Shown one piece after another: positions 36,220-44,933 of a stretch of 64,000 nucleotides of DNA (position 1 is its first letter; each line of letters begins with the position of its first letter). The stretch spans positions 1,240,001 to 1,304,000 of the forward strand of contig OZ253445.1 of assembly GCA_965261165.1 (NCBI GenBank), given 5' to 3'. Below the pieces are notes generated by a model. The model was not told the DNA's origin. It made no database searches and saw only the letters and a list, made by a program, of their open reading frames with translations. A program made the translations under genes and the position numbers. Source of the stretch: SMWN01 sp965261165. Its GTDB lineage: Bacteria > Pseudomonadota > Gammaproteobacteria > Eutrophobiales > Eutrophobiaceae.

Positions 36220-37206
36220 TTAATTATTATTTTTTCTTCTACTCAAAAGCAACTTACTTTCGAAATGTTGCCAAGCTACCAGACCAGGAACATCAACTAG
36301 CAACTCCCGAATTCTTGTCGCTAATGAAACAGCTAATGCTATATCGGGTGTCATCCCAAGCAGAACACCTCCTAGCATAACATACCCGCCTTCCTGAACC
36401 CCATAGGCATTGGGGATGAAGAAGGCGATATCGCTAATGGTCGCAGTCAGGCTTTTTAGCATTAATACTTCAGGAAGACTGATTGGAAAGCCCAATAAAT
36501 AACAGGCCAGCCAGACTTCAGAGGTCTGCAATACCAGGCCAAGGGTTCGCCACAATGTTGCAATGATAATATTGCGATAATCACTGTAGATAACGCGAAC
36601 AATGGCATCCACTTCCTTGGCATTATTGTTGATCTCTTCCCAGTCATCAGAGCTAACAAATTTACCGACGGTCTTGGCCATGAAGCCAACCATGCCAGCA
36701 TGTTGTATCAGGACAAATCCTAACAAACCTCCAGCTAGAGCCGTGATGCCTAACATGGCAGCGATTGCTAGTTCATTATCCAAGGCCAGATAGATAAGTA
36801 ACAGTGTTCCGATAAATGCCCAAACAGCAACCGCCATGGCTTGCACTGTCTTATCTACCAATACGGAGGCGCTAGAATCCACGCCACTGGTTCCCCATAG
36901 TGTAATCAATCTGGCCTTGGCAATTTCACCGCCTATGCTGGCAACGGGTAACAATGTATTAATGGCACGGCCAATCCACAATGCTTTTAATATCGCCCCA
37001 AACTCTGGTGTATGTTGTTTGGGGAATAACATGCGCCATGAAACGGTCGCTGCAAGCAGGCAAGGAGCCCAAACGATGGGTAATGCGAGCAATTCCCAGC
37101 CTGATGTTGCCAACAGGTCAAGAAGATCGCCAACCCCTTGCCAAAGAATCAGCAAGACAAAAATCAACATGCCCAATACTAGGCCAATCACAGGAAGCGT
37201 ACGCAT
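36220..37206 (-). CDS. hpnL: Hopanoid-cluster membrane protein HpnL
   Basis: 328-aa polytopic protein of the lysylphosphatidylglycerol synthase transmembrane (UPF0104/flippase-like) family, HpnL type, always near hpnIJK; transport of the hopanoid product is proposed in the literature. Several helices (LPVIGLVLGMLIFVLLILW, LLALPIVWAPCLLAATVSW, IAAMLGITALAGGLLGFVLI) and the IGRAINTLLPVASIGGEIAKA motif are visible. It is first in the operon; only 13 bp separate its ATG from an IS end. Confidence 0.86.
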   Translation of the reverse strand: MRTLPVIGLVLGMLIFVLLILWQGVGDLLDLLATSGWELLALPIVWAPCLLAATVSWRMLFPKQHTPEFGAILKALWIGRAINTLLPVASIGGEIAKARLITLWGTSGVDSSASVLVDKTVQAMAVAVWAFIGTLLLIYLALDNELAIAAMLGITALAGGLLGFVLIQHAGMVGFMAKTVGKFVSSDDWEEINNNAKEVDAIVRVIYSDYRNIIIATLWRTLGLVLQTSEVWLACYLLGFPISLPEVLMLKSLTATISDIAFFIPNAYGVQEGGYVMLGGVLLGMTPDIALAVSLATRIRELLVDVPGLVAWQHFESKLLLSRRKNNN

Positions 37207-37219
37207 AGATAAATTTAGA

Positions 37220-37299
37220 GATGGATAATCTTTAAGGTCTTTAGAATGGTCTTATTTTACCTGTTTCGGTAGAATTAGTGCGAATTATGCAAAGGTCTC
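37220..37299 (-). repeat. IS left end, copy 2, directly upstream of hpnL
   Basis: Read on the minus strand, this starts GAGACCTTTGCATAATTCGC and runs 80 bases, matching the left end of the element at 46463 with only scattered differences. It stops 14 bases before the hpnL start. No right end is found nearby, so it is a truncated element. The end may contribute promoter or leader sequence to the hopanoid operon. Confidence 0.75.
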
Positions 37300-37432
37300 A
37301 AAGGATAAGTGCCCTGCTCGGGTTTGATTTTTATCATTCAATATTTCATCTGCAAGGACTTGCCCTCCTGATTCCCTATTGTGCCCTGCATTTACAAGTA
37401 GTTTGGGTATACAATAAGTGCTTTATCATTTC

Positions 37433-37451
37433 CCGATTTAATCGGTATAAT
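37433..37451 (+). promoter_or_regulatory. Promoter -10 with overlapping dyad upstream of fdxA
   Basis: A perfect dyad CCGATTTAATCGG (37433-37445) is followed directly by TATAAT (37446-37451). A weak -35, TTATCA, lies 17 bp upstream of it. The start codon is 35 bp downstream. The dyad between -35 and -10 could be an operator, which is inference. Confidence 0.45.
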
Positions 37452-37485
37452 CTTGCACTATTATGAAAAATCAGGTGATAGTAGA

Positions 37486-37809
37486 ATGACATTCATAGTC
37501 ACAGAAGAGTGCATTAAATGCAAATTGACCGATTGTGTGGAGGTCTGTCCAGTAGATTGCTTTCACGAGGGTCCTAACATGCTGGTCATTGACCCTGATG
37601 AATGTATCGACTGTACACTCTGCGAGCCAGAGTGCCCAGTAGAGGCAATCTTGTCTGAAGACGATGTCCCTGAAAATATGCAACAATTCATAGAATTAAA
37701 CGCTGAACTCTCCAGAGAATGGCCGGTAATTAATGAGATGAAAGACGCTCCAGAAGACTCAGACGAATGGCGTGGAAAACCTAACAAACTGGAATTGTTG
37801 GAACGCTAA
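37486..37809 (+). CDS. fdxA: Seven-iron ferredoxin FdxA
   Basis: 107-aa ferredoxin of the Azotobacter FdI type, carrying a [3Fe-4S] and a [4Fe-4S] cluster. Cysteines are in ECIKCKLTDCVEVCPVDCF and DECIDCTLCEPECPVEAI. The acidic C-terminal half (NKLELLER end) is characteristic of the family. An in-frame ATG 11 codons earlier is less likely. Low-potential electron carrier; partners not adjacent. Confidence 0.95.
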   Translation: MTFIVTEECIKCKLTDCVEVCPVDCFHEGPNMLVIDPDECIDCTLCEPECPVEAILSEDDVPENMQQFIELNAELSREWPVINEMKDAPEDSDEWRGKPNKLELLER

Positions 37810-37998
37810 TATTCTTTAGCCGGTAGCATAAAAGCAAGCGCTTACACCTGATGTTTGTATCAAATTAAGGCTTTGTTTAAAGCTTCAATATTGAGGGTTT
37901 TGACATAAATTCCGACATTTTGCTTAAGTATTTTTCTTTAAGAATCAGTTGCACAACAATTGTTCTACACGATGAGTTCTGAGGCTGGGGTATTATTC

Positions 37999-38766
37999 AT
38001 GAATTCACAATATAAACTTGAAGTTGCCAATGTCTCAGATGTGGGCTGCAAACGGCTACACAACGAGGATAGCACTGCATCTAACGAGTCACTGGGGATA
38101 TTAATACTTGCGGATGGCATGGGAGGATATAAAGCTGGAGAGGTCGCTAGCGCCATCGCGGCGACTAATATCTACAAAGATGTTAAATCAGGTTTAAAAA
38201 ATTCTAAGGGTATTGATGAAAATTCGGGCATGGATCGACATTCAATCTTGATTCGAGATGCTGTAAATCGAGCAAATTCAAGCATATACAACATGTCACA
38301 AACAGAAGAACAGTGTAGGGGTATGGGCACGACAATTATCACTGTGATTGCCTATGACGATAGTATTTCCATTGCTCATGTAGGCGACTCGAGACTATAC
38401 CGCTTACGATCTGAAGATTTTAAACAATTAACCAAGGATCATTCCCTGGTCCAGGAGCTGGTAGATCGAGGTCTTTTTTCGGTAGAAGAAGCTGAAAAAA
38501 ACGTACCGAAAAATCTCGTCACCAAAGCACTTGGTCTTGAGGTCAGAGTTGATATTGATGTGATTGAAGATAAGCTTGCTGCTGGCGATATTTACTTGCT
38601 CTGTTCAGATGGATTGACAGATATGGTAAAAGATGAAGAAATTCACTTAACCCTAAGTAAATATAGTGCTAATCTTGCGCGTGCGGCGGATAAGTTAGTA
38701 AGAGTAGCAAAAAAATATGGCGGGAAAGATAATATTTCAGTAATTCTTGCCCGAGTTTTCGGATAG
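37999..38766 (+). CDS. PP2C-family Ser/Thr phosphatase
   Basis: 255-aa protein phosphatase of the bacterial Stp type. Metal-binding aspartates are in HNEDS, LADGMGGYKAGE, SDGLTDMV and GGKDNISVIL; the AHVGDSRLYRLR segment is typical. The start at 37999 (MNSQYKLEVANVSDVG) fits the family; an upstream Met at 37972 is possible. Followed by an FHA protein, suggesting a phosphothreonine-signalling pair, but no kinase is in the window. Confidence 0.9.
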   Translation: MNSQYKLEVANVSDVGCKRLHNEDSTASNESLGILILADGMGGYKAGEVASAIAATNIYKDVKSGLKNSKGIDENSGMDRHSILIRDAVNRANSSIYNMSQTEEQCRGMGTTIITVIAYDDSISIAHVGDSRLYRLRSEDFKQLTKDHSLVQELVDRGLFSVEEAEKNVPKNLVTKALGLEVRVDIDVIEDKLAAGDIYLLCSDGLTDMVKDEEIHLTLSKYSANLARAADKLVRVAKKYGGKDNISVILARVFG

Positions 38767-38846
38767 CCCAATATGAAAGGGCTGGTTGGAAAAGGCGTTT
38801 ACTTGATAAATATGCAATTAATTTTTAGCAGGGGATAAAGGGGTCT

Positions 38847-39533
38847 ATGGCAAAGTTAGTTCTGAGCTTGAACGGTGCAATGCAAGGTGAATTCGAACTG
38901 GACCAAGAAAAATTCACCATTGGACGAAAGCCTGAAAATGACATTCAGATCGATAATCTGGCAGTCAGCGGCAAGCATTCATTGATCATTACTATACTTG
39001 ATGATTCATTTCTGGAAGACCTTGGCAGCACCAATGGCACCTATGTAAATGGAAAACTCATTAAAAAACATGCGCTTAAAGATGGTGATGTCGTAGCCAT
39101 AGGTAAGCATGAATTAAAATACCTTAACGAAAATGCCTCTGATAGTGAAGATGAATTTGAAAAAACCATGATCATCAAGCCTAATTCTGCTAGTGCAGCA
39201 GTTGCAGCAGCTGCTGCGGCTTTTAATGCAGGTGCGGCTGGTATACTGGCAACAACCTCAGGCAAAATGCCTCTAAGCCGCTTAACTGTTTTAAATGGTC
39301 CGATTGCAGGCAAAGAACTAGAGCTCACCAAAGCACTGATTACACTTGGCAAACCTGGAACCCAGGTGGCAGTGATATCAAGACGCCCACAGGGGTATTT
39401 CCTGACTCACATTGAAGGCAAAAGTGGCTTTCCTGTAGTCAATGGCACAGAAATTGGGGCAAAGGCCTGTCAATTAAATGATGGTGACGTGCTTGAATTA
39501 GCTGGGATTAAAATGGAATTTTCTAACAATTAG
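38847..39533 (+). CDS. FHA-domain protein with two FHA-like units
   Basis: 228-aa cytosolic phosphothreonine-binding protein. The first FHA domain (about 1-95) has FTIGRKPENDI, SGKHSLI and GSTNGTYVNG. An Ala-rich linker (about 112-135) leads to a second, degenerate FHA-like unit (about 145-228; TLGKPGTQVAVISRR, LTHIEG, VNGTEIG). It follows the PP2C gene by 80 bp, so both likely act in one Ser/Thr phosphorylation circuit. Confidence 0.88.
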   Translation: MAKLVLSLNGAMQGEFELDQEKFTIGRKPENDIQIDNLAVSGKHSLIITILDDSFLEDLGSTNGTYVNGKLIKKHALKDGDVVAIGKHELKYLNENASDSEDEFEKTMIIKPNSASAAVAAAAAAFNAGAAGILATTSGKMPLSRLTVLNGPIAGKELELTKALITLGKPGTQVAVISRRPQGYFLTHIEGKSGFPVVNGTEIGAKACQLNDGDVLELAGIKMEFSNN

Positions 39534-39683
39534 AAAAAGTGGTAAACCTTTCAGAAATTTTTTATCGATAGACATCCCTATCATCTACTGAAGACCGACC
39601 AAACGAACTTTGCCCACAATTAAATTGTGCAATCAGTGATTTATTCATGCAATTCAGGCGCAAAGGCTGAGCGATGCCTGTTT

Positions 39684-40109
39684 TTACTTAAGTCGCTTCA
39701 CCTGCGTCAGATACTGTGCTTCATCTGGCAAGGTATTATTGCGCTGAGCCAGCCACAGACTTTCACCAAGACATTCCATCATACTGTGCTCCAAGTCATG
39801 TGCAGAGGAGTATTTAAGTAATAATTGCTGATAGAGCGTGGTAATTCCTGGCGGTCGGTTTGCTCCAATCTGTTCCAAAATAGCAATGTGCATGCCCATA
39901 TGCAGAAACGGATTTGTCATGTCCATCTCTGGTGTAAATTCCATTGCTGAAATTTCTTTCTCATCTTTTTCGAGAATCACATGATATTCAGGATGTTGCA
40001 GGGTCACATCTAATATCATTTGTTCAAGCGTCTCCAATGGCAACTTCTTTTTATATTTTCTCCAGACTTCCAGGAAAAATATTCTTGTAGAATCACGACC
40101 CTGAATCAA
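39684..40109 (-). CDS. DUF1841 family protein
   Basis: About 141-aa soluble protein of unknown function found across beta- and gammaproteobacteria. Signature features are RIFFLEVWRKYKKKLPLETLEQMI, HPEYH, NPFLHMGMHIAILEQI and EHSMMECLGESLWLAQR. Only a TTG at 40109 is available as a start in frame, with GGA eight bases before it. It is 34 bp downstream of nth, a common pairing. Confidence 0.85.
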   Translation of the reverse strand: MIQGRDSTRIFFLEVWRKYKKKLPLETLEQMILDVTLQHPEYHVILEKDEKEISAMEFTPEMDMTNPFLHMGMHIAILEQIGANRPPGITTLYQQLLLKYSSAHDLEHSMMECLGESLWLAQRNNTLPDEAQYLTQVKRLK

Positions 40110-40143
40110 AACAGTTTTCCTTCATAGATAATGCAGATAATGG

Positions 40144-40776
40144 CTAGCATATTTTTTGTTTAAACTCGCACAGGTCATAAATGATACAACTGCCACACCT
40201 TGGTTTACGTGCAACGCAGGTGTAACGTCCATGTAAGATCAACCAATGATGTGCATCCCGTTTATATTCGTCCGGCACAAATTTTATTAACTTATCTTCA
40301 ACCACACGAACATCTTTACCTAGCGCAATACCGGTACGATTAGATACTCGGAAAATATGTGTATCCACGGCGATAGTCGGTTGTCCAAATGCCGTATTCA
40401 AAATTACATTTGCTGTTTTTCGACCAATGCCAGGCAATTTCTCTAGAGAAATCCTGTCTTCAGGAACCCGACTCTCGTATTCATCGATCAACAATTTACA
40501 GGTCTTGATAATGTTTTTTGCCTTGGTGTTATACAAACCTATTGTACGTATGTACGTCTTCAGCCCATCAAGGCCTAAGGCATAAATTGCTTCTGGTGTA
40601 TTCGCAACAGGATATAATTTTTTTGTCGCCTTATTGACGCTTACATCTGTTGCCTGAGCAGACAAGACCACGGAGATAAGTAACTCAAATGGGTTTGAGT
40701 AATTCAGTTCTGTTGTTGGCTGTGGGTTATGAGCCTTTAATTTCTGAAATATTTCAGTGCGTTTATTTTTATTCAA
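40144..40776 (-). CDS. nth: Endonuclease III
   Basis: DNA glycosylase/AP lyase removing oxidised pyrimidines. 210 aa with the helix-hairpin-helix LPGIGRKTANVIL (catalytic Lys in GRKTA), catalytic Asp in AVDTHIFRVSNR, and the [4Fe-4S] loop C-x6-C-x2-C-x5-C in CVARKPRCGSCIIYDLC. Full length. Follows rsxE as in E. coli. Confidence 0.97.
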   Translation of the reverse strand: MNKNKRTEIFQKLKAHNPQPTTELNYSNPFELLISVVLSAQATDVSVNKATKKLYPVANTPEAIYALGLDGLKTYIRTIGLYNTKAKNIIKTCKLLIDEYESRVPEDRISLEKLPGIGRKTANVILNTAFGQPTIAVDTHIFRVSNRTGIALGKDVRVVEDKLIKFVPDEYKRDAHHWLILHGRYTCVARKPRCGSCIIYDLCEFKQKIC

Positions 40777-40841
40777 AATGAAAATAAACAGGCTAAGGCA
40801 TTTTTATAATATCTGGGATGAGGAATGATCAACCGCAGGTC

Positions 40842-41393
40842 TCAGCGGCTCTTCATATTTAAATAATTAACCAGAGCCACGACTAACCCGAGCGCCAAAA
40901 AGATACCTGGAGCCATTGTAAATATAACAAATCCGTTTTCACCAAAAATTAGCTTGGAGGCGATATCACGGATCAAACCTATCAGTAATAATAAGCCGAT
41001 AATACTTAGGCTCAATATCAGAGTCTGGCTCATTGCATCCTTTAAACCATTACGCAGTATATTTTCTTCTGCATTGACTAGGATCAAACAATTCATAGCC
41101 AGTAATGGAATATAGATACCTAGTGTCAGATGCCACTGGTAATAGAAGGCGCTTAAGAATAGACCAACCAGTGTTGCAATAGAGGCCGTCAACAATAGAA
41201 TGATAGGCAATCGCATGGCATCAGGTATGAATCTCTTCATCGCCGATAAAATGAGGCTGCTCAGTATCAGGACTATTGAGAAGACACCGCCCATCGTTAT
41301 GGCATTGATTGCTGAAGTTGTCACCAACAATAGCGGGCATAGGCCCATAATGATCAAAGGCAAATTATCCGTCTTCAGGCATTTCGCTAGCAT
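40842..41393 (-). CDS. rsxE: Electron transport complex subunit RsxE/RnfE
   Basis: 183-aa membrane subunit of the Rnf/Rsx family with six helices (LPLIIMGLCPLLLVTTSAINAI, LTLGIYIPLLAMNCLILVNAEE, VIFTMAPGIFLALGLVVALVNYL). It resembles RnfE at the LCPLLxVT and GIYIPLLxxNCxIL motifs, though it is about 20-40 residues shorter than usual. The other Rnf subunits (A, B, C, D, G) that normally precede it are absent upstream, so a complete complex cannot be assembled from this locus. Confidence 0.85.
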   Translation of the reverse strand: MLAKCLKTDNLPLIIMGLCPLLLVTTSAINAITMGGVFSIVLILSSLILSAMKRFIPDAMRLPIILLLTASIATLVGLFLSAFYYQWHLTLGIYIPLLAMNCLILVNAEENILRNGLKDAMSQTLILSLSIIGLLLLIGLIRDIASKLIFGENGFVIFTMAPGIFLALGLVVALVNYLNMKSR

Positions 41394-41804
41394 TATCTAT
41401 TCTGGTTAGACCTCATTTTTCTGCCTATTCTATCAGCTAATGAATCCTCTGATAAATTTTGAATACAAATATGTGATTTACAATCAAACTAACAGAAACC
41501 GTAGCCATGGTTGAATAACAAACTGCGAACGAAACTATGTTGGTCAATATGCTTGTCGCGCTTATAATTAAATAAAGATTAAAGATGTGCTTGTGGAATC
41601 GGTCATATTCAGGAAGGCCTAAATTATAGATATCCTGATCTAGGAAAAAACTTTTTATTACTCTGATTTGTGCCGCTTCACTTCTGCAACCTCGTCAACA
41701 CCCAAGCAGATGGTTCAAAATATAATTATCAATAAAATATTTACAATATCTATTTAATTAATATATAGTTTCATATATTGAAATAATTAGAGGGGGGCTG
41801 AGGT
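41394..41804. other. Intergenic region between rsxE and the LysR gene
   Basis: About 410 bp of AT-rich sequence with no ORF, repeat or terminator that I recognise. It would carry the divergent promoters of rsxE and the LysR gene. Confidence 0.5.
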
Positions 41805-42716
41805 GTGGACAAACTAATCAGCATGAAGGTTTTCGAAAAAGTCGCCAAATACAACAGTTTTTCAGCTGCTGCTGATAAAATGGGACTTTCTAGGGCAATG
41901 GTCTCCAAGCATATCGCCAGCCTGGAAAATTCTTTGGATGTCCTGTTACTCAATCGAACTACACGGCGAATCAGTTTGACTGAATCTGGTGCTGCTTATT
42001 TAGAACGGATTAAACATATTCTGTCCGACATTGAGGAAACAGAACTTGCTGTTTCGACACTCAGCTCAGAGCCTCGCGGGACATTGAAACTTATTGCGCC
42101 CACCTCCTTTGGTGCATTCCATTTGGCTAGAGCAATCGGTGGCTACAAGCAGATTTATCCTGATATTCAGATCGAAATGATCCTTACGGAACGCATACAT
42201 GATCTGGCTGAAGATGGTATTGATCTTGCCATTCGCGTGGGACATCTCGAAGATTCCAGTATGATTGCGAGACGACTTGCCAGTGTACGTACAGTCATTT
42301 GCGGCTCACCCGCATATTTTGAAAAATATGGTATTCCTGAAACACCAGAAGATTTGACTGATCATAAGTGTCTTATCTACTCTCCACGCACACCTATAAA
42401 TGAATGGTCTTTCCAGAAAGACAGCAAACAATTCAACATTCATGTTTCTGGTGATATCAGATCAAATATTGGCGATGCTCTGCGTGTTGCAGCCATGCAA
42501 GATAGTGGACTGATACAATTACCCACCTATATGACCGGGCTGGATATTAAGGCAGGAAAATTACAAGTCGTATTGGAAGACTATGAACTACCTGAATCAC
42601 CAATCAATGCCTTGTACCTCCATCGCAAACACCTGTCTGCAAAGGTAAGAACCTTCGTTGATTATCTCTATAAAATTTTGCATCCTGTTGCCTACTGGGA
42701 TGAATGGATTCAGTAA
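41805..42716 (+). CDS. LysR-family transcriptional regulator
   Basis: 303-aa regulator with an N-terminal winged HTH (SFSAAADKMGLSRAMVSKHIASLENSLDVLLLNRTTRRISLTESG type) and a periplasmic-binding-like effector domain starting near GTLKLIAPTSFGAFHLA. GTG start after GAGGGGGG; an ATG six codons later is possible. Downstream 43 bp lies the FAH-family hydrolase, its likely target. Confidence 0.9.
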   Translation: MDKLISMKVFEKVAKYNSFSAAADKMGLSRAMVSKHIASLENSLDVLLLNRTTRRISLTESGAAYLERIKHILSDIEETELAVSTLSSEPRGTLKLIAPTSFGAFHLARAIGGYKQIYPDIQIEMILTERIHDLAEDGIDLAIRVGHLEDSSMIARRLASVRTVICGSPAYFEKYGIPETPEDLTDHKCLIYSPRTPINEWSFQKDSKQFNIHVSGDIRSNIGDALRVAAMQDSGLIQLPTYMTGLDIKAGKLQVVLEDYELPESPINALYLHRKHLSAKVRTFVDYLYKILHPVAYWDEWIQ

Positions 42717-42759
42717 AACTAGAATCAAAATAGACAGTTCAAATGGGTAAGTACAAAAA

Positions 42760-43629
42760 ATGAAACTTATTGCATTCATACATAATAAAAAACAGCAGAT
42801 AGGTGCAATTGATGCAGAATATGTTATTCCAGTTGACGCTGGCGGACCTGATAATCTGATTGATTTTTTCATTGCAGGTAGCGAAGTAAAACAACAGCTT
42901 GAAGACAGGAGCTCATCTGCTAGGCACCGCATTGCATTAGAAAATATCAAGCTTAAAGCGCCCATAGCCAAACCTCCCAAGTTTTTTGGTGTGGCACTAA
43001 ATTATGCTGACCACATTGAAGAAACCGGACTGGAGCGACCTGAATACCCGACTCTATTCAACAAACAATCAACCTGTATCATCGGCCCTGGCGAGGCAAT
43101 TCACAAGCCACGCATTTCAGATAAACTGGATTATGAAGGCGAATTAGGTTTAGTTATAGGCAAACGATGTCGGCATGTTTCTAGGAACCATGCCAGAGAA
43201 GTTATTGCCGGATATACCATTTGTAACGACGTCAGTGTGCGCGACTGGCAGGCAAGATCACACACCTGGACGCTGGGAAAATCGTTTGATACCCATGGCC
43301 CGATTGGTCCTTGGGTAGTAACGCCAGATGAAATATCAGACCCCCACAGCCTTGATATCAAAACTTGGGTCAATGAAGAGTTGCGACAATCTTCAAATAC
43401 AAGGCATTTAATATTTGACTGCGATTACCTGATTGAATATCTATCTACCGTAATGACACTTGAACCTGGTGATATCATTGCTACAGGAACCAGCAGTGGT
43501 GTAGGCGTAAAAATGAAACCACGTGGTTACATGAAGGCAGGTGATGTTGTACGGATTGAGATTGAAAAGATTGGTGTGCTGGAAAATCCAGTTATCGAAG
43601 AACCTGATACTGTTTTTATTGGTCAGTAA
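42760..43629 (+). CDS. Fumarylacetoacetate hydrolase family protein
   Basis: 289-aa enzyme of the FAH superfamily, cleaving or hydrating 2-keto acyl compounds with a divalent metal. Conserved are KFFGVALNYADHIEE, the ligands in LDYEGELGLVIG, NDVSVRDWQ, KSFDTHGPIGPWVV and PGDIIATGTSSGVGV. Precise substrate unknown (acylpyruvate or hydroxymuconate type are options). Likely regulated by the preceding LysR gene. Confidence 0.9.
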   Translation: MKLIAFIHNKKQQIGAIDAEYVIPVDAGGPDNLIDFFIAGSEVKQQLEDRSSSARHRIALENIKLKAPIAKPPKFFGVALNYADHIEETGLERPEYPTLFNKQSTCIIGPGEAIHKPRISDKLDYEGELGLVIGKRCRHVSRNHAREVIAGYTICNDVSVRDWQARSHTWTLGKSFDTHGPIGPWVVTPDEISDPHSLDIKTWVNEELRQSSNTRHLIFDCDYLIEYLSTVMTLEPGDIIATGTSSGVGVKMKPRGYMKAGDVVRIEIEKIGVLENPVIEEPDTVFIGQ

Positions 43630-43853
43630 AACCAGGCTATCCAATAACTCAGTGTGTGCCTTACTTAATACTACGACTTCAACCGACACCAATCTTGTTG
43701 ATTTTTGCTTTGACCCTTTAAAGATTTCTGAATTTCTATTATTTCTTATTTGGAATGAGTCTATTAACTAATACACAGTTGTTATTTGGATTCAGCGTCT
43801 CCATACTTTGCTGTATTGCACAATTTCTTAACTACTGAATAGGAGACAATTAA

Positions 43854-44207
43854 ATGAAACTAAGGAAAATCGCATTACTTACGGCACTGTGTGCCAGCCC
43901 ACTAACAACGTTCGCTGCTGACTCAGCTGCAGATATCACTGCCAACAATCGAGTAGATACCATGTGTTCACTCTCAGGTTCTATTGTGAATGAATTAGTA
44001 ACATTACGTAATGATAATCCTGAACGGTTCTATGAACTAATCAATAACCACAAGGATGTTGACATAGAAGATATTAACAGACAATACATCGTTGATCCCT
44101 TCATGCACTTAGGGTTATGGGTTGATGGCTTTGATACTAAAACTTCATCTGCCGACATTGGTCTTTCACACAAAAAAATGTGTGCCGAAGACAATCTGTT
44201 TATTTGA
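43854..44207 (+). CDS. Exported hypothetical protein
   Basis: 117-aa protein with a clear signal peptide (KLRKIALLTALCASPLTTFAA), GGAGA before the ATG, and a short acidic mature part with two Cys (DTMCSLSG and HKKMCAEDN) that could form a disulphide. No family recognised. It lies alone, 224 bp after the FAH gene and 126 bp before a convergent gene. Confidence 0.65.
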   Translation: MKLRKIALLTALCASPLTTFAADSAADITANNRVDTMCSLSGSIVNELVTLRNDNPERFYELINNHKDVDIEDINRQYIVDPFMHLGLWVDGFDTKTSSADIGLSHKKMCAEDNLFI

Positions 44208-44333
44208 TGAATGCATTCTGAAAGGGTCTGACCTCATCAAAATGGGGACAGGCCATTTCCTTTGAATTGCTAAAATTTAAGAAAATTCTGTTTGAGTTAA
44301 AAGCAGTAATCAATAATGAAAATACCATTAGAT

Positions 44334-44933
44334 TTAACTATCTGGAGCCTCTTCGGTCGCAACATCTTCGATAGTATCTCGGATATGTTGCAGGCGATTC
44401 ATCACATCATCAATCTCCAGTAGCTCCTGTCGCTCTTCAGATTCCAGAGGCAAAACTTCAGACAGCCGATAACCTACCCAGACGGCATTGTCATATTGTT
44501 CATGCTCCTTTTGATACGACAATTCAAGCTTCTCAGCAATCTGTCTTAATAAATCAGATAACAATTGATACTCAACAGGTAATTCTTCGCATTCGTCTTC
44601 ATCATCGATTAATTGCACATCGCCTTCCGCAAGCTGATTGAGTCGTTCTCTTTTTTCCAGCAGGCGAAATCTTTGTTCACCTTCGACAATGATTTCCAGT
44701 AAGCCATCATCTCGCTTGTCCCAATCTATAATCTTTGCCAGTGTGCCGATTTTATAACATTCAGCAGGACCACCCACTTCCTCGCCGGAACTAATAAGAC
44801 ACACGCCAAACTGTCGTCCGGTGCGCATACATTCACTGACCATGTCTATATAGCGTGCCTCAAATATCTTCAGCGGCAATCGTCCACCGGGAAACAAAAC
44901 CGTGTTCAGGGGAAATAAAGGAATGGTCATCAT
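44334..44933 (-). CDS. LON N-terminal (substrate-binding) domain protein
   Basis: 199-aa stand-alone LON-type N domain. FPLNTVLFPGGRLPLKIFEARY and GTLAKIIDWDKRDDGLLEIIVEG match the Lon substrate-recognition module; no ATPase or protease part exists. The C-terminal half is helical and acidic. It overlaps the mpl stop by ATGA, so translation is coupled. The function of single LON domains is unclear. Confidence 0.9.
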   Translation of the reverse strand: MMTIPLFPLNTVLFPGGRLPLKIFEARYIDMVSECMRTGRQFGVCLISSGEEVGGPAECYKIGTLAKIIDWDKRDDGLLEIIVEGEQRFRLLEKRERLNQLAEGDVQLIDDEDECEELPVEYQLLSDLLRQIAEKLELSYQKEHEQYDNAVWVGYRLSEVLPLESEERQELLEIDDVMNRLQHIRDTIEDVATEEAPDS

